Assembly (NCBI GenBank): GCA_964586455.1
Contig: CAZPHV010000012.1
Location: 1 to 64,000, forward strand
From: Aquimonas sp964586455
GTDB taxonomy: Bacteria; Pseudomonadota; Gammaproteobacteria; Xanthomonadales; Xanthomonadaceae
DNA: 64,000 nucleotides
Reading direction: 5' to 3'
Shown: positions 37,977-47,438 of the stretch, in pieces
Layout of the letters: each line of letters opens with the position of its first letter
Numbering within the stretch: position 1 is the first letter of the stretch
The notes under the pieces: model-generated
Databases searched by the model: none
Seen by the model: the letters and a program-made list of their open reading frames with translations, nothing else
What the model was told of the DNA's origin: nothing
Translations under genes and position numbers: made by a program

Positions 37977-39848
37977 ATGATCAACACCCGCAACGATATC
38001 CTCCCGATTCGCCGCTTGGTGCGCGCTCCGATCGCGCTGGCGGTGGGAGCAGCACTGCTCGCCGGCTCCGCCTCGGCCGCCGAGTTCAGTCGCGGCGACT
38101 TCACGATGAGTATCGACACCACGTTGACCTACGGCGCTTCGGCGCGCATGGAAGACCGCAACGACGACCTGGTCGGCAAGGCCAATCTCGACCCGACCCT
38201 GGGCACCCGCGTCGGTATCCTGCAGGCGCAGAACCGCTGGGCCGAAGCGCAGGCACTTGCGGCTTCCGCCCCGGGCCGCTTTTCGGTCAATTCCGACGAT
38301 GGCAACCTGAAGTACGACAAGGGTGATCTGATCTCCAACGCGGTCGGCATCACCTCCGAAATCAGCATGAACTGGACCAACTGGGGCGCCTTCGTGCGCG
38401 CCACCGGGTTCTACGATTTCGAAACCATGGACCGCGACGACATTTCCGATGTCGCCAAGGACCGTATCGGCCGCCGCGCTCGCCTGCTGGACGCCTTCGT
38501 CTACCGCGACTTCATCATCGCCAACGACTTCACCGGCAACTTCCGTTTCGGACGCCAGGTGGTGAGCTGGGGCGAGAGCACCTTCATTCAGGGCGGCATC
38601 AACGTGGTCAACCCGGTCGACGTCTCGCGCCTGCGCGTGGCCGGCGCCGAGCTGAAGGAAGCCTTCTTGCCGGTCAACTCGATCTGGGCCTCGTTCAACC
38701 TCACCGAAAACGTCGCACTGGAAGCGCTGTACCTGCTGGAGTGGTCGGAAACCGAAGTCGAGCCCTCGGGCACCTACTTCGCCAACAACGACTTCGGCCT
38801 GACCGGCGGTGAGTTCGTGATGCTGAACTTCGGCCTGGTCGACGAGCCGGCGAACTTCAACGTCTGCCGCACCACCCCTGCGCTGGATCCCCGCTGCGGC
38901 GCTGCGTTCCCGCGCGCGTCCGATCGCAAGGCGCGCGATCTCGGCCAGTACGGCTTGGCCCTGCGCTATTACGCCTCTGAGCTGGGTGAAACCGAGTTCG
39001 GTCTCTACTACCTGCGCTACCACAGCCGCCTGCCGTTCGTGTCCGGCACCTCGATCACCAATGCCAGCCCCACCTCGGGCCGCTATTTCATCGAGTACCC
39101 CGAAGACATCAACCTGTTCGGCCTGAGCTGGAACACCAACATCGGCACCATCGCCTTCCAGGGTGAGATCAGCTATCGCGACAACGCGCCGCTGCAGATC
39201 GACGACGTCGAAGTGCTGTTTGCCGGACTGTCGCCCCTGAATCCGCTGATCCAGGAGCCTTTCCTGCGCTTCCGCAGCCGGCTCGGTCAGTTCGGGCCGG
39301 GTGAGTACCTGAAGGGCTGGGAGCGTCACGAGGTCAGCCAGTTGCAGTTCACGCTGACCAAGGCCTTCGGACCGGGTAACCCGATCGGCGCCAACCAGAT
39401 CGCGTTGGTCGGCGAGTTCGGCGGCACCAAAGTCTGGGACCTGCCGTCTCTGGACATCCTGCCCTACCAGGGCGATGGCACCGACACCCTCTGCGGCCCC
39501 GACTGGATCAGCGGCGATGGCCGCAATCCGCTCAACAGCTGCGGTGGCTTCGCCACTTCGTTCTCGTGGGGCTATCGACTGGCCGCGCGCGCCGACTACA
39601 ACAGCGTCGGCGGCAGCACCTGGAACGTCTCCCCCCGCATCGCCTTCAACCACGACGTCAATGGCACCACGCCGGGCGCCGGCGGCAACTTCGTGAAGGG
39701 CCGCAAGTCCTCCACGGTCGGCGTCGAGGGCAACTACCTGAACAAGTGGGTGCTTGACCTGTCCTACACCTCGTTCTGGGGTGGTGGCGTCTACAACCTC
39801 ACCAGCGACCGTGACTTCGTTGCGGTCTCCGCCAAGTACCTCTTCTGA
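37977..39848 (+). CDS. DUF1302 family outer-membrane protein
   Basis: The 623-residue product has a signal peptide (about 1-32, GSASA-AEF). Many alternating amphipathic strands rich in aromatic residues follow, ending in FVAVSAKYLF, a terminal phenylalanine typical of outer-membrane beta barrels. Blocks such as FRFGRQVVSWGESTFIQGGI and INVVNPVDVSRLR match the DUF1302 family. The start at 37977 has GAGGA upstream. DUF1302 and DUF1329 genes are found together in many Proteobacteria near lipid, hydrocarbon or steroid functions; a transport or channel role across the outer membrane is inferred. It follows the lipase gene by 22 bases. Confidence 0.9.
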   Translation: MINTRNDILPIRRLVRAPIALAVGAALLAGSASAAEFSRGDFTMSIDTTLTYGASARMEDRNDDLVGKANLDPTLGTRVGILQAQNRWAEAQALAASAPGRFSVNSDDGNLKYDKGDLISNAVGITSEISMNWTNWGAFVRATGFYDFETMDRDDISDVAKDRIGRRARLLDAFVYRDFIIANDFTGNFRFGRQVVSWGESTFIQGGINVVNPVDVSRLRVAGAELKEAFLPVNSIWASFNLTENVALEALYLLEWSETEVEPSGTYFANNDFGLTGGEFVMLNFGLVDEPANFNVCRTTPALDPRCGAAFPRASDRKARDLGQYGLALRYYASELGETEFGLYYLRYHSRLPFVSGTSITNASPTSGRYFIEYPEDINLFGLSWNTNIGTIAFQGEISYRDNAPLQIDDVEVLFAGLSPLNPLIQEPFLRFRSRLGQFGPGEYLKGWERHEVSQLQFTLTKAFGPGNPIGANQIALVGEFGGTKVWDLPSLDILPYQGDGTDTLCGPDWISGDGRNPLNSCGGFATSFSWGYRLAARADYNSVGGSTWNVSPRIAFNHDVNGTTPGAGGNFVKGRKSSTVGVEGNYLNKWVLDLSYTSFWGGGVYNLTSDRDFVAVSAKYLF

Positions 39849-39871
39849 TCCCCGCCAGGAGGAATCGCACC

Positions 39872-41227
39872 ATGCGCAAGTTCACCACCACCGCCCTGGC
39901 GATCGCCGCGCTGACCTTCAGCGCCGGTGCGCTGTCGGCGGTCAGCGCCGACCAGGCGCGCCGACTGGGCAACGAGCTGACTCCGGTCGGTGCCGAGAAG
40001 GCCGGAAACGCGGCAGGCACCATCCCGGCCTGGACGGGAGGCATCACCACGCCGCCCGCCGGCTACAAGGTCGGTGACCACCACCCCGATCCGTTCGCCG
40101 CCGACCGCCCGCAGTTCAGTATCACCCCGGCGAACTACAAGGAGCACGCGGACAAGCTGACCGTCGGTCAGCAGGCCATGTTCGAGCGCTACCCGACGTT
40201 CCGGATGGACATCTATCCGACCCGTCGTTCGGCCTCGTTCCCGCAGCGCACCTATGACTTCACCATCAAGAACGCGACCACCGCGCAGCTGGTCGCCAAC
40301 GGCGATGGCGTCGAGAACGCGGCGGAAGGCATCCCCTTCCCGATCCCGCAGAGCGGCCAGGAAGTCATCTGGAACCACAAGATGAAGTACAAGGGCGTGT
40401 CCAGCGCCCGCTGGGCCAACCAGGCGGCGGTGACCGGCAACGGCCAGTACAACCTGGTGCGCATCCGCGAGGAGTTCCTCGGCCTGTACTACAAGCCCGG
40501 CAACACCATCGCCGACATCAATAACATCCTGCTGTACTTCTACCAGGTGGTGGAAAGCCCGGCCCGTCTGGCCGGCCAGGTGCTGCTGGTGCATGAAACC
40601 CTGAACCAGCAGGCGCAGATCCGCCAGGCCTGGGTCTACAACCCCGGCCAGCGTCGCGTGCGGCGCGCCCCGAACGTCGCCTACGACAATCCGGGCACCG
40701 CCTCGGACGGCCTGCGCACCAACGACATGACCGACATGTTCAACGGCGCGCTCGACCGCTACGACTGGAAGCTGGTCGGCAAGAAGGAGATGTACGTGCC
40801 GTACAACTCCTACAAGGCGCACAGCGACCAGGTGAAGGTGGCTGATCTGATCCGCCCGAACCACCTGAATCCCGACCACCTGCGCTACGAGCTGCATCGC
40901 GTCTGGGTGGTGGATGCCACCCTCAAGGAAGGCCAGCGCCACATCAACCCGCGCCGCACCTTCTACGTCGACGAGGACAGCTGGCAGATCCTGGTGCTCG
41001 ACCACTACGACAGCCAGGGTGCGCTGTGGCGCTACTCCGAGGCGCCGTCGGTGAACTACTACGAGGTGCCGGTGTTCTGGACCACGCTGGAAACCCACCA
41101 CGATCTCAAGTCCGGTCGCTACATCGTCAGCGGCCTGGACAACGAGGACGCGATGGTCGACTTCTCGCACCAGAGCACGCCGGACAGCTACTCCCCGCAA
41201 AACCTGCGTGCCCGCGGCGTTCGCTGA
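39872..41227 (+). CDS. DUF1329 family periplasmic/outer-membrane lipid-transport-like protein
   Basis: The 451-residue product has a signal peptide (1-23). The family blocks IPAWTGGITTPPAGYKVG, HYDSQGALWRYSEAPSVNYYEVPVFWTTLE and PDHLRYELHRVWVVDATLKEGQRH are visible. The structure predicted for this family resembles LolA/LolB-type lipid carriers, as I recall, which would fit moving a lipid between membranes. The start has AGGAGG upstream, 23 nt after the DUF1302 stop. The last codons lie 89 nt before an assembly gap. It is expected to act in the periplasm with DUF1302. Confidence 0.9.
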   Translation: MRKFTTTALAIAALTFSAGALSAVSADQARRLGNELTPVGAEKAGNAAGTIPAWTGGITTPPAGYKVGDHHPDPFAADRPQFSITPANYKEHADKLTVGQQAMFERYPTFRMDIYPTRRSASFPQRTYDFTIKNATTAQLVANGDGVENAAEGIPFPIPQSGQEVIWNHKMKYKGVSSARWANQAAVTGNGQYNLVRIREEFLGLYYKPGNTIADINNILLYFYQVVESPARLAGQVLLVHETLNQQAQIRQAWVYNPGQRRVRRAPNVAYDNPGTASDGLRTNDMTDMFNGALDRYDWKLVGKKEMYVPYNSYKAHSDQVKVADLIRPNHLNPDHLRYELHRVWVVDATLKEGQRHINPRRTFYVDEDSWQILVLDHYDSQGALWRYSEAPSVNYYEVPVFWTTLETHHDLKSGRYIVSGLDNEDAMVDFSHQSTPDSYSPQNLRARGVR

Positions 41228-41549
41228 TTCCGCCCACGCATCACACGTGAGTGCAGCACCCTCGGCCAGGCCCCCGCCCCCGGTGACGCCTATGATGTTG
41301 GGCGCCGCGAGGGGGTNNNNNNNNNNAAAACCGGGGGGGCCCGGGGGGTTCGCTGATCCCGCCCCCCAAACACCCGTGTGGGCCCCACCCGCGGCCCGCC
41401 CCCCCCCCGGGGGCGCGGCTGGCCGCGTTTAGGGCGGACCGATTGAGCCTCGCTACTCCGCAGACCTTGATCGCGGAGCGGCGACAATGAGAAAACGACG
41501 TGGTTGCGGAGCTTCGATCCGCGACCCGACGACAGGGAGGCATCTGCAC
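41228..41549. other. 322-bp stretch with a 10-N assembly gap and duplicated noisy flanks
   Basis: N bases are at 41317-41326. The right flank (about 41336-41412, TTCGCTGATCCCGCCCCCCA... GGGCGCGG) is an error-rich copy of the left flank (about 41218-41290, TTCGCTGATTCCGCCCACGC... GGTGACGC). This is how two overlapping contig ends look after being joined with a spacer, with homopolymer-C errors. No gene was seen. The true DUF1329-to-YCF48 spacing is probably shorter by about 100 bp. Confidence 0.85.
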
Positions 41550-42656
41550 ATGAACCGCACGTTGGCAGCGTTGGCCGCTGCCCTCACCTTGGCGCTTTCT
41601 CCGCTGCACGCACAGGCATCGGCTGCGGAATTGGCCGAAACCAAGCCCCTGGTGCTCAGGGAGTCCTTGATTCTCGACTTCGCCGAAGGCGGTAACCGTG
41701 CAATCGCCGTTGGCGAGCGCGGACACATCGCGGTGTCGGAGTCGCGCAGCGACTGGCGTCAGGTCGAGGGCGTACCCACGCGCGCCACCTTGACTGCTGT
41801 CGCTGCGGTCGGGGATCGGGCCTGGGCGGTTGGCCACGACGGCACCATCCTCGGCAGCCGTGACGGCGGCTTGAGCTGGACCGTGCAGCGTACGGATGTA
41901 TGGACAGGCTCTGGCGCCGACGACTTCGACGCAGACTTCGATCCGACCCAGGGCGCTCCGCTGCTGGACGTGATCGCGCTCGATGCTGACCACGTCATCG
42001 CGATCGGTGCTTACAGCCTGATGCTGGTGACGCGCGACGGGGGCGGCAGCTGGGTGCGTATCGACCCCAATGCGGCCAGTGGGGAAGGATCCGAAGAGCC
42101 TTCGGACGACGCAGGATCGGAAATCGAAGTCGGCGACGACGACGACTGGACGATGTCTGACGACACCCTCATTCTGGAAGACGAAGAAGAGCCGCACCTG
42201 AACGGTATTGCGCGTACTTCCGACGGCGCCTTAGTTGTCGTCGGCGAGCGCGGTGCTGCGTACCGCTCGCTCGATGGCGGCGACAGCTGGGAGCGGATGC
42301 GCCTTCCATACGACGGCTCGATGTTCGGTGTGCTGGCCCTCGGGTCGGGGCATCTGCTGGCCTATGGCCTGCGCGGCAACGTGCAGGAGAGCCTCGACAA
42401 CGGCGAGACCTGGCAACAACCCGATTCGGGCACCAGCCTGAGCCTGCAGGGCGGCACCCTGCTGCCCGACGGCAGCGTGCTTCTGGTCGGTTCGAACGGG
42501 GTGGTCCTGCATCGCGCGGTCGGCGCCAGCGAGTTCACGCGCTCGACCTTTGCCAACGATCGCCAGGAAACTCCCGTGCTGTCCTCGGTGCTGCCCCTGT
42601 CCGCCCGTGAGCTTGTGCTTGCCGGCGAGAAGGGCATCAGCCGATACGCGCTTTGA
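41550..42656 (+). CDS. YCF48/BNR-repeat beta-propeller protein, periplasmic
   Basis: The 368-residue product has a signal peptide (1-24, QASA-AEL). Propeller repeats follow with the Asp-box-like pattern S-x-D-GGxSW (SRDGGLSW, TRDGGGSW, SLDGGDSW, SLDNGETW), typical of YCF48/BNR domains. An acidic insert at about 170-215 (rich in D and E, ILEDEEEPH) interrupts the repeats. The start was set at 41550, where AGGGAGG lies 10 nt upstream. It precedes an MMPL transporter by 29 bases; a YCF48-type propeller next to DUF1302, DUF1329 and MMPL genes is a recurring set in Proteobacteria and suggests a periplasmic docking factor for the transporter. Confidence 0.87.
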   Translation: MNRTLAALAAALTLALSPLHAQASAAELAETKPLVLRESLILDFAEGGNRAIAVGERGHIAVSESRSDWRQVEGVPTRATLTAVAAVGDRAWAVGHDGTILGSRDGGLSWTVQRTDVWTGSGADDFDADFDPTQGAPLLDVIALDADHVIAIGAYSLMLVTRDGGGSWVRIDPNAASGEGSEEPSDDAGSEIEVGDDDDWTMSDDTLILEDEEEPHLNGIARTSDGALVVVGERGAAYRSLDGGDSWERMRLPYDGSMFGVLALGSGHLLAYGLRGNVQESLDNGETWQQPDSGTSLSLQGGTLLPDGSVLLVGSNGVVLHRAVGASEFTRSTFANDRQETPVLSSVLPLSARELVLAGEKGISRYAL

Positions 42657-42685
42657 CCGAACGCAGCGCCTGACTGGATGAACCC

Positions 42686-45169
42686 ATGAGCAAGTCCTCT
42701 TTCTTCCGCCGCAGCGCCGAGTCCGTGGTTTTCGGCGCGCGGCCGCTGGTGTTGGCGGTGTTCGCCGTAATGACCGTGGTGATGCTCTTCTTCGCCGCGC
42801 AGCTGCGCGTCGATGCGGGCTTCAAGAAGCAGATCCCGCTTGACCACGAGTACATGCAGACCTTCCTGGAATACGAACAGGACTTCGGCGGCGCCAACCG
42901 CGTGTTGATCGCGGTGATGGCCAACGATGGCGACATGTTCGACCAGGACTTCTTCAAGGTCATGGAACAGGTCACCGGCGAAGTGATCGCCATCGACGAA
43001 ACCGATGATGCTCGGGTACGTTCGATCTTCACTCCGAACGTGCGCTTCGTGGAGGTCGTGGAAGATGGTTTCGCCGGCGGCAACGTGATCCCGCCGGAGT
43101 TCACCCCCAGCCTTGAAGGATGGACGGCCACGCCGCAGAACTTTGAAACCGTCCGCGACAACATCGTCAAGGCCAACATCGTCGGCCGACTGGTCGCACG
43201 CGACTTCTCCGGCGCCATGGTCTGGGCCGATCTGATTCCCGAGAGCGACCAGAACAAGCTCGACTACCAGAAAGTCGCTGCCGAGCTCGAAGCCATCCGC
43301 ACCCGCCACGAGAACGCCGACTACACGGTCCACATCATCGGCTTCGCCAAGGTCGTGGGCGACATCTCCGACGGTGCCAGGTCAGTGGTTACCTTCTTCG
43401 GCGTGGCGATCGCGCTGACCTTCGTGCTGCTGTGGTTCTACGCGGGCAGCTTCCGCCTCGCCGCCTGGACCGTACTGGCCGCCCTGGTGGCGGTGGTGTG
43501 GATGCTGGGCGCGCTGCGCCTGATGGGCTTCGGCATCGACCCGATGAATATCCTGACGCCGTTCCTGATTTTTGCGATCGGGGTCAGTCATGGCGTGCAG
43601 ATGGTCAACTCCTGGCTGTCCGAGCGCCTGTTCGGCGGTGCCGAGGGGGACGTCGCCGCGCTTACCGCTTCACCCGGCGTCGACTCGTTGGATGCAGCCA
43701 AGCGGACCTTCCAGCGTCTGCTGGTGCCCGGCTCGATCGCCCTGCTGTCGGACTGTATCGGCTTCGTCACCATCCTGTTCATCAACATCCGCATCATTCA
43801 AGAGCTGGCGATCACGGCTTCTGTCGGTGTGGCCATCATCATCTTCACCAACCTCATCCTGCTGCCGGTGCTGTTGTCGTACACGGGCTTTGGCAAGCGC
43901 TACGAGCGCTACCGCGCCAAGCGCATCGCCAAGGCGGGTAAGCCGCATCCCATCTGGGGTCTGGTCGGCGGCTTTTCGCGGCCGCTGCCGGCGGCCAGCG
44001 CCATCGTCGTCTGCGCGATCATCGGCGTGCTGGCCTGGGGCAAAGCGCAGGAAATGCAGGTCGGCGACAGCGAGGCCGGCGTGCCCGAGCTGCGCCCGGA
44101 CTCGCGCTTCAATCAGGACGCTGCTGCGATCGGCCAGGCGTTCTCGCTCGGCGTGGACATGCTGTACGTGATTGTCGAAGCGCGCCCGGACGCCTGCACG
44201 CTCAGCTATCCGAGCATGGAGCTGATCGACCGCTTCAGCTGGCACATGCAGAACATCGAGGGCGTGCAGCAGGTGATGTCGCTGCCGGTGGCGGCGAAGA
44301 TCGTCAACGCCGGTTGGAACGAGGGCAACAGCCGCTGGCGCGTGCTGCCGCGCGACTCGGATCAGCTGCGCGTGGCCACCCAGGGCTTCGAAACCGATTC
44401 CGGCCTGCTCAACGCCGACTGCAGCGCGATCCCGGTGATGCTGTTCCTGGCCGACCACAAGGCCACCACCATCCAGCGTGTGCTCGATGGAGTGAAGGCC
44501 TTCCGCGAGCAGAACGACGCCTGGTTCCCCGGCACCAATCTTCGACTGCAGTTGGCGGAACAGCGCGATGCCGCCGAAGCCGCCGGCGAGGACTTCGTCA
44601 GCCATCAGGTGAATCTGCGTCTGGCGACCGGCAACGCCGGTGTGATGGCGGCCACCAATGAGGTGGTCGCGGCCCAGCAGCTGCCGATGATGCTGTGGGT
44701 GTATGCGGCGGTGATCGTGCTCTGCCTGCTGACCTACCGCAGCTTCCTGGCAACCCTGTGCATCGTGCTTCCGCTGGCGCTGGTGTCGATCCTGGCGAAC
44801 GCGCTGATGGCGCACATGAACATCGGTCTGAAGGTGAACACTCTGCCGGTAGCGGCACTCGGCGTGGGCATCGGCGTCGACTACGCGATCTACATCTACA
44901 GCCGCATGCGCGAGTTCCTTGATCAGGGCGCCACCCTGTATGAGGCCTACATCAAGGCGCTGAAGCTGACCGGCAGCGCAGTGTTGTTCACCGCCGTAAC
45001 CCTGGCGATCGGCGTCGGCACCTGGATGTTCTCGGCGCTCAAGTTCCAGGCCGACATGGGCATCCTGCTGAGCTTCATGTTCCTCGCCAACATGGTCGGC
45101 GCAATCGTGCTGATGCCGGCCCTGCTGCGCTGGCTGACCCGGCCGAAGATGAAGGCGGCGGAGGGTTGA
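42686..45169 (+). CDS. MMPL/RND-family transporter
   Basis: The 827-residue product has two repeated halves, each with one membrane helix, a large periplasmic domain and five further helices. Halves are visible as VVTFFGVAIALTFVLLWFYAGSF... GIDPMNILTPFLIFAIGVSHGVQM and MMLWVYAAVIVLCLLTYRSFLATL... LGVGIGVDYAIYIYSRMREF. The second half holds the GVGIGVDYAIY signature with the Asp used for proton coupling; the first half has GVSHG at that place and lacks the Asp. MMPL proteins export lipids or hydrophobic compounds. With a lipase, DUF1302, DUF1329 and a propeller upstream, lipid or sterol trafficking across the envelope is inferred. Confidence 0.9.
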   Translation: MSKSSFFRRSAESVVFGARPLVLAVFAVMTVVMLFFAAQLRVDAGFKKQIPLDHEYMQTFLEYEQDFGGANRVLIAVMANDGDMFDQDFFKVMEQVTGEVIAIDETDDARVRSIFTPNVRFVEVVEDGFAGGNVIPPEFTPSLEGWTATPQNFETVRDNIVKANIVGRLVARDFSGAMVWADLIPESDQNKLDYQKVAAELEAIRTRHENADYTVHIIGFAKVVGDISDGARSVVTFFGVAIALTFVLLWFYAGSFRLAAWTVLAALVAVVWMLGALRLMGFGIDPMNILTPFLIFAIGVSHGVQMVNSWLSERLFGGAEGDVAALTASPGVDSLDAAKRTFQRLLVPGSIALLSDCIGFVTILFINIRIIQELAITASVGVAIIIFTNLILLPVLLSYTGFGKRYERYRAKRIAKAGKPHPIWGLVGGFSRPLPAASAIVVCAIIGVLAWGKAQEMQVGDSEAGVPELRPDSRFNQDAAAIGQAFSLGVDMLYVIVEARPDACTLSYPSMELIDRFSWHMQNIEGVQQVMSLPVAAKIVNAGWNEGNSRWRVLPRDSDQLRVATQGFETDSGLLNADCSAIPVMLFLADHKATTIQRVLDGVKAFREQNDAWFPGTNLRLQLAEQRDAAEAAGEDFVSHQVNLRLATGNAGVMAATNEVVAAQQLPMMLWVYAAVIVLCLLTYRSFLATLCIVLPLALVSILANALMAHMNIGLKVNTLPVAALGVGIGVDYAIYIYSRMREFLDQGATLYEAYIKALKLTGSAVLFTAVTLAIGVGTWMFSALKFQADMGILLSFMFLANMVGAIVLMPALLRWLTRPKMKAAEG

Positions 45170-45170
45170 G

Positions 45171-45432
45171 AGCCGGGATTGGGGATTCGTCAGAAGCCCG
45201 GCTGATCCCGCGAGCCGGCCCGATGCGCTTCGAACACCCGCCCCGCAAGGGCGAGTGTTCGCTCTCAGCGCGGCGCGGTGGGCACGACGCAGCGCTGCCT
45301 CCCCGGCTCGGCCGCCCACCTACCTTCGGACGAATCCCTTCCCGGCCCTCGCGCATGGCGCTCGGGCGTTCGCCGGCGCACGCGGCATGCCGCGTAAGTG
45401 CGCCGGCTCACCCCAAATCCCGAATCCCGGCC
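45171..45432. repeat. Terminal inverted repeat of GGGATTSGGGATTSG type between convergent genes
   Basis: Left arm AGCCGGGATTGGGGATTCG (45171-45189) and right arm CCAAATCCCGAATCCCGGCC (45413-45432) are inverted copies with two differences over 17 bases. They enclose about 220 bp with no coding signal. The element starts 2 nt after the transporter stop and ends 1 nt before the radC stop. The arms match the repeat at 32991-33086. Confidence 0.6.
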
Positions 45433-45433
45433 T

Positions 45434-46108
45434 TCAAATCATCCCCCGCGCAGCAAACGAGTAAGGCTCGCCCTCGCCGACGATGAAATGATCGAGCACG
45501 CGCACGTCGATCAGGGCCAGCGCGTCCTGCAGGCGGCGGGTGATCTGGCGGTCGGCGGCAGACGGTTCGGCGACGCCGCTGGGGTGGTTGTGGCCGAAGA
45601 TCACTGCCGCCGCGTTGTGCGCAAGGCAGCGCCGCACCACTTCGCGTGGGTGCACTTCCGAGCCGTCGATGGTTCCTCGAAACAGTTCCTCGAAGGCGAG
45701 CATGCGGTGGCGGCTGTCGAGGAACATGCAGGCGAACACTTCCTGTGGCGAGCGCTGCAGACGCTGGCGGAACAGCAGGCCGGCACTGCGCTCGTCGCTG
45801 ATCGCCGGCCCGCGCTGCAGGCGATCGGCCAGACAACGCGTGCCCAGCTCATGCGCTGCAAGCAGCAGAGCGGTGCGGGCGGGGCCGAGGCCCTTCTCAC
45901 GCTGCAGCGCGTCTGCCCCCAGCGCGGCCAGCGCCGCCAGACTGCCGTGGCGTGCGATCAGGCCGCGCGCGCAGGCGACGGCATCCTCGCCGCCGGTTCC
46001 TGAGCCCAGGAACAGGGCGAGCAGCTCGGCGTCGCCCAGCGCCTGCGGTCCGCGTTTCAGCAGTTTTTCCCGGGGGCGTTCGGCTTTGGGCCAATGACGA
46101 ATCGACAT
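45434..46108 (-). CDS. radC: RadC family JAB-domain protein
   Basis: The 224-residue product has an N-terminal helix-hairpin-helix-like part (about 1-95). A C-terminal JAB1/MPN-type domain has the metal motif: E in DGSEVHPREV, then HNHPSG-x-x-x-PSAAD (residues about 170-183). The motif EVHPREVVRRCLAHNAAAVIFGHNHPSG is the RadC signature. Once linked to DNA repair, RadC has no settled function. The ATG at 46108 (MSIRHWPKAERPREKLL, a common RadC start) is chosen over the frame to 46279. It is divergent from coaBC, a conserved neighbourhood in Gammaproteobacteria. Confidence 0.93.
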   Translation of the reverse strand: MSIRHWPKAERPREKLLKRGPQALGDAELLALFLGSGTGGEDAVACARGLIARHGSLAALAALGADALQREKGLGPARTALLLAAHELGTRCLADRLQRGPAISDERSAGLLFRQRLQRSPQEVFACMFLDSRHRMLAFEELFRGTIDGSEVHPREVVRRCLAHNAAAVIFGHNHPSGVAEPSAADRQITRRLQDALALIDVRVLDHFIVGEGEPYSFAARGMI

Positions 46109-46226
46109 GGAGGCGCGCAGGTGGTGAGCAAGCGTCCAGATTGCCAAGCGCCGTCGCGGCCAGGAACCGGAGAGCAGAGCCCTTTCGGGTAATCTATCGG
46201 CCGATTTCGGGGTAGGACTTTTACTG

Positions 46227-47438
46227 GTGAGCGCAGCACTTACTGCTCGGCGCATTCTGCTGGGCGTGTCCGGTGGCATCGCCGCCTACAAGTCGGCTGA
46301 GCTGGTGCGCCTGCTGCGTGCTGGTGGTGCCGAAGTGCAGGTTGTGATGACAGCGGCTGCGCATCAGTTCATCGGCCCGCTGACTCTGCAGGCCCTGTCG
46401 GGCCGCCCGGTGCGTGATTCCCTGTGGGATGCCGCGGCCGAAGCGGCGATGGGTCATATCGAACTGGCGCGCTGGGCGGATCTGATCCTGCTGGCTCCGG
46501 CTACCGCCGACCTGCTTGCCCGGCTGGCCCACGGCCGCGCCGATGACCTGCTGACCACCCTGTGCCTCGCCTCGGATCGCCCGCTTTGGGTGGCGCCGGC
46601 GATGAATCGGCTGATGTGGGCACATCCGGCAACGCGTGCCAACATCGAGAGCCTGCGCGGTCGCGGTGCGCGGGTGCTCGGCCCCGGCATTGGCGAGCAG
46701 GCCTGCGGTGAAACCGGTGAGGGTCGGATGCTCGAACCCGCCGAGCTCGCCGCGGCGGCGCTGGCTGAGCTGGCCCCGCGTGTGGCCGGGCTGGATGGCC
46801 GCCGCATTCTGGTCAACGCCGGCCCGACCTTCGAGGACGTCGACCCGGTCCGTTTTCTGGGCAATCGAAGCTCCGGAAAGATGGGCTTTGCCCTGGCCGA
46901 GGCGGCAGCGGCTTCCGGCGCGGAAGTCACCCTCGTCGCCGGCCCAGTGGTGCTGCCGACCCCGCCGGGCGTGCAGCGCATCAACGTGCGCTCGGCTGCG
47001 CAGATGCGCGAGGCAGTGCTTGAGCGTCTCGATGAGGTTGATGTGTTTATCGCGGCTGCCGCAGTGGCCGACTACCGGCCGCGCGAATGCGCCGAGCAGA
47101 AAATCAAGAAATCCGCGGAGTCCTTCAGCATCGACTGCGTCCGCAACCCGGACATCGTGGCGGAGGCCGCCGCGCGTCAGAATCGGCCGCTGGTGGTCGG
47201 ATTCGCTGCCGAGACCCGTGAGGTCGAGACCTATGCGCTCGACAAGCTCGAGCGCAAAGGCCTCGATCTGATCGCCGCCAATGATGTGGCCGCGCCCGGC
47301 TTGGGCTTCGAAAGTGAAAGCAATGCGCTGACCGTGCTCTGGAAAGGCGGCCGCGCGCGCATCGAGACCGCACCCAAACCGGAGGTGGCCCGGCTTTTGC
47401 TGGAGATCATCTCGAAGCGGCTCGGGGAGCGTGCATGA
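46227..47438 (+). CDS. coaBC: Bifunctional phosphopantothenoylcysteine decarboxylase / phosphopantothenate-cysteine ligase
   Basis: The 403-residue product carries out two steps of coenzyme A synthesis. The N-terminal CoaC domain (about 1-190) is a flavoprotein decarboxylase with GVSGGIAAYKSAELVRLLR, the FMN-binding APATADLLA and PAMN. The C-terminal CoaB ligase (about 190-400) has VNAGPTFEDVDPVRFLGNRSSGKMGFALAEAA, then AAVADYRP and VGFAAET. The GTG start at 46227 fits the family length. It overlaps dut by four bases (ATGA), a coupled pair seen across Gammaproteobacteria. Confidence 0.96.
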   Translation: MSAALTARRILLGVSGGIAAYKSAELVRLLRAGGAEVQVVMTAAAHQFIGPLTLQALSGRPVRDSLWDAAAEAAMGHIELARWADLILLAPATADLLARLAHGRADDLLTTLCLASDRPLWVAPAMNRLMWAHPATRANIESLRGRGARVLGPGIGEQACGETGEGRMLEPAELAAAALAELAPRVAGLDGRRILVNAGPTFEDVDPVRFLGNRSSGKMGFALAEAAAASGAEVTLVAGPVVLPTPPGVQRINVRSAAQMREAVLERLDEVDVFIAAAAVADYRPRECAEQKIKKSAESFSIDCVRNPDIVAEAAARQNRPLVVGFAAETREVETYALDKLERKGLDLIAANDVAAPGLGFESESNALTVLWKGGRARIETAPKPEVARLLLEIISKRLGERA

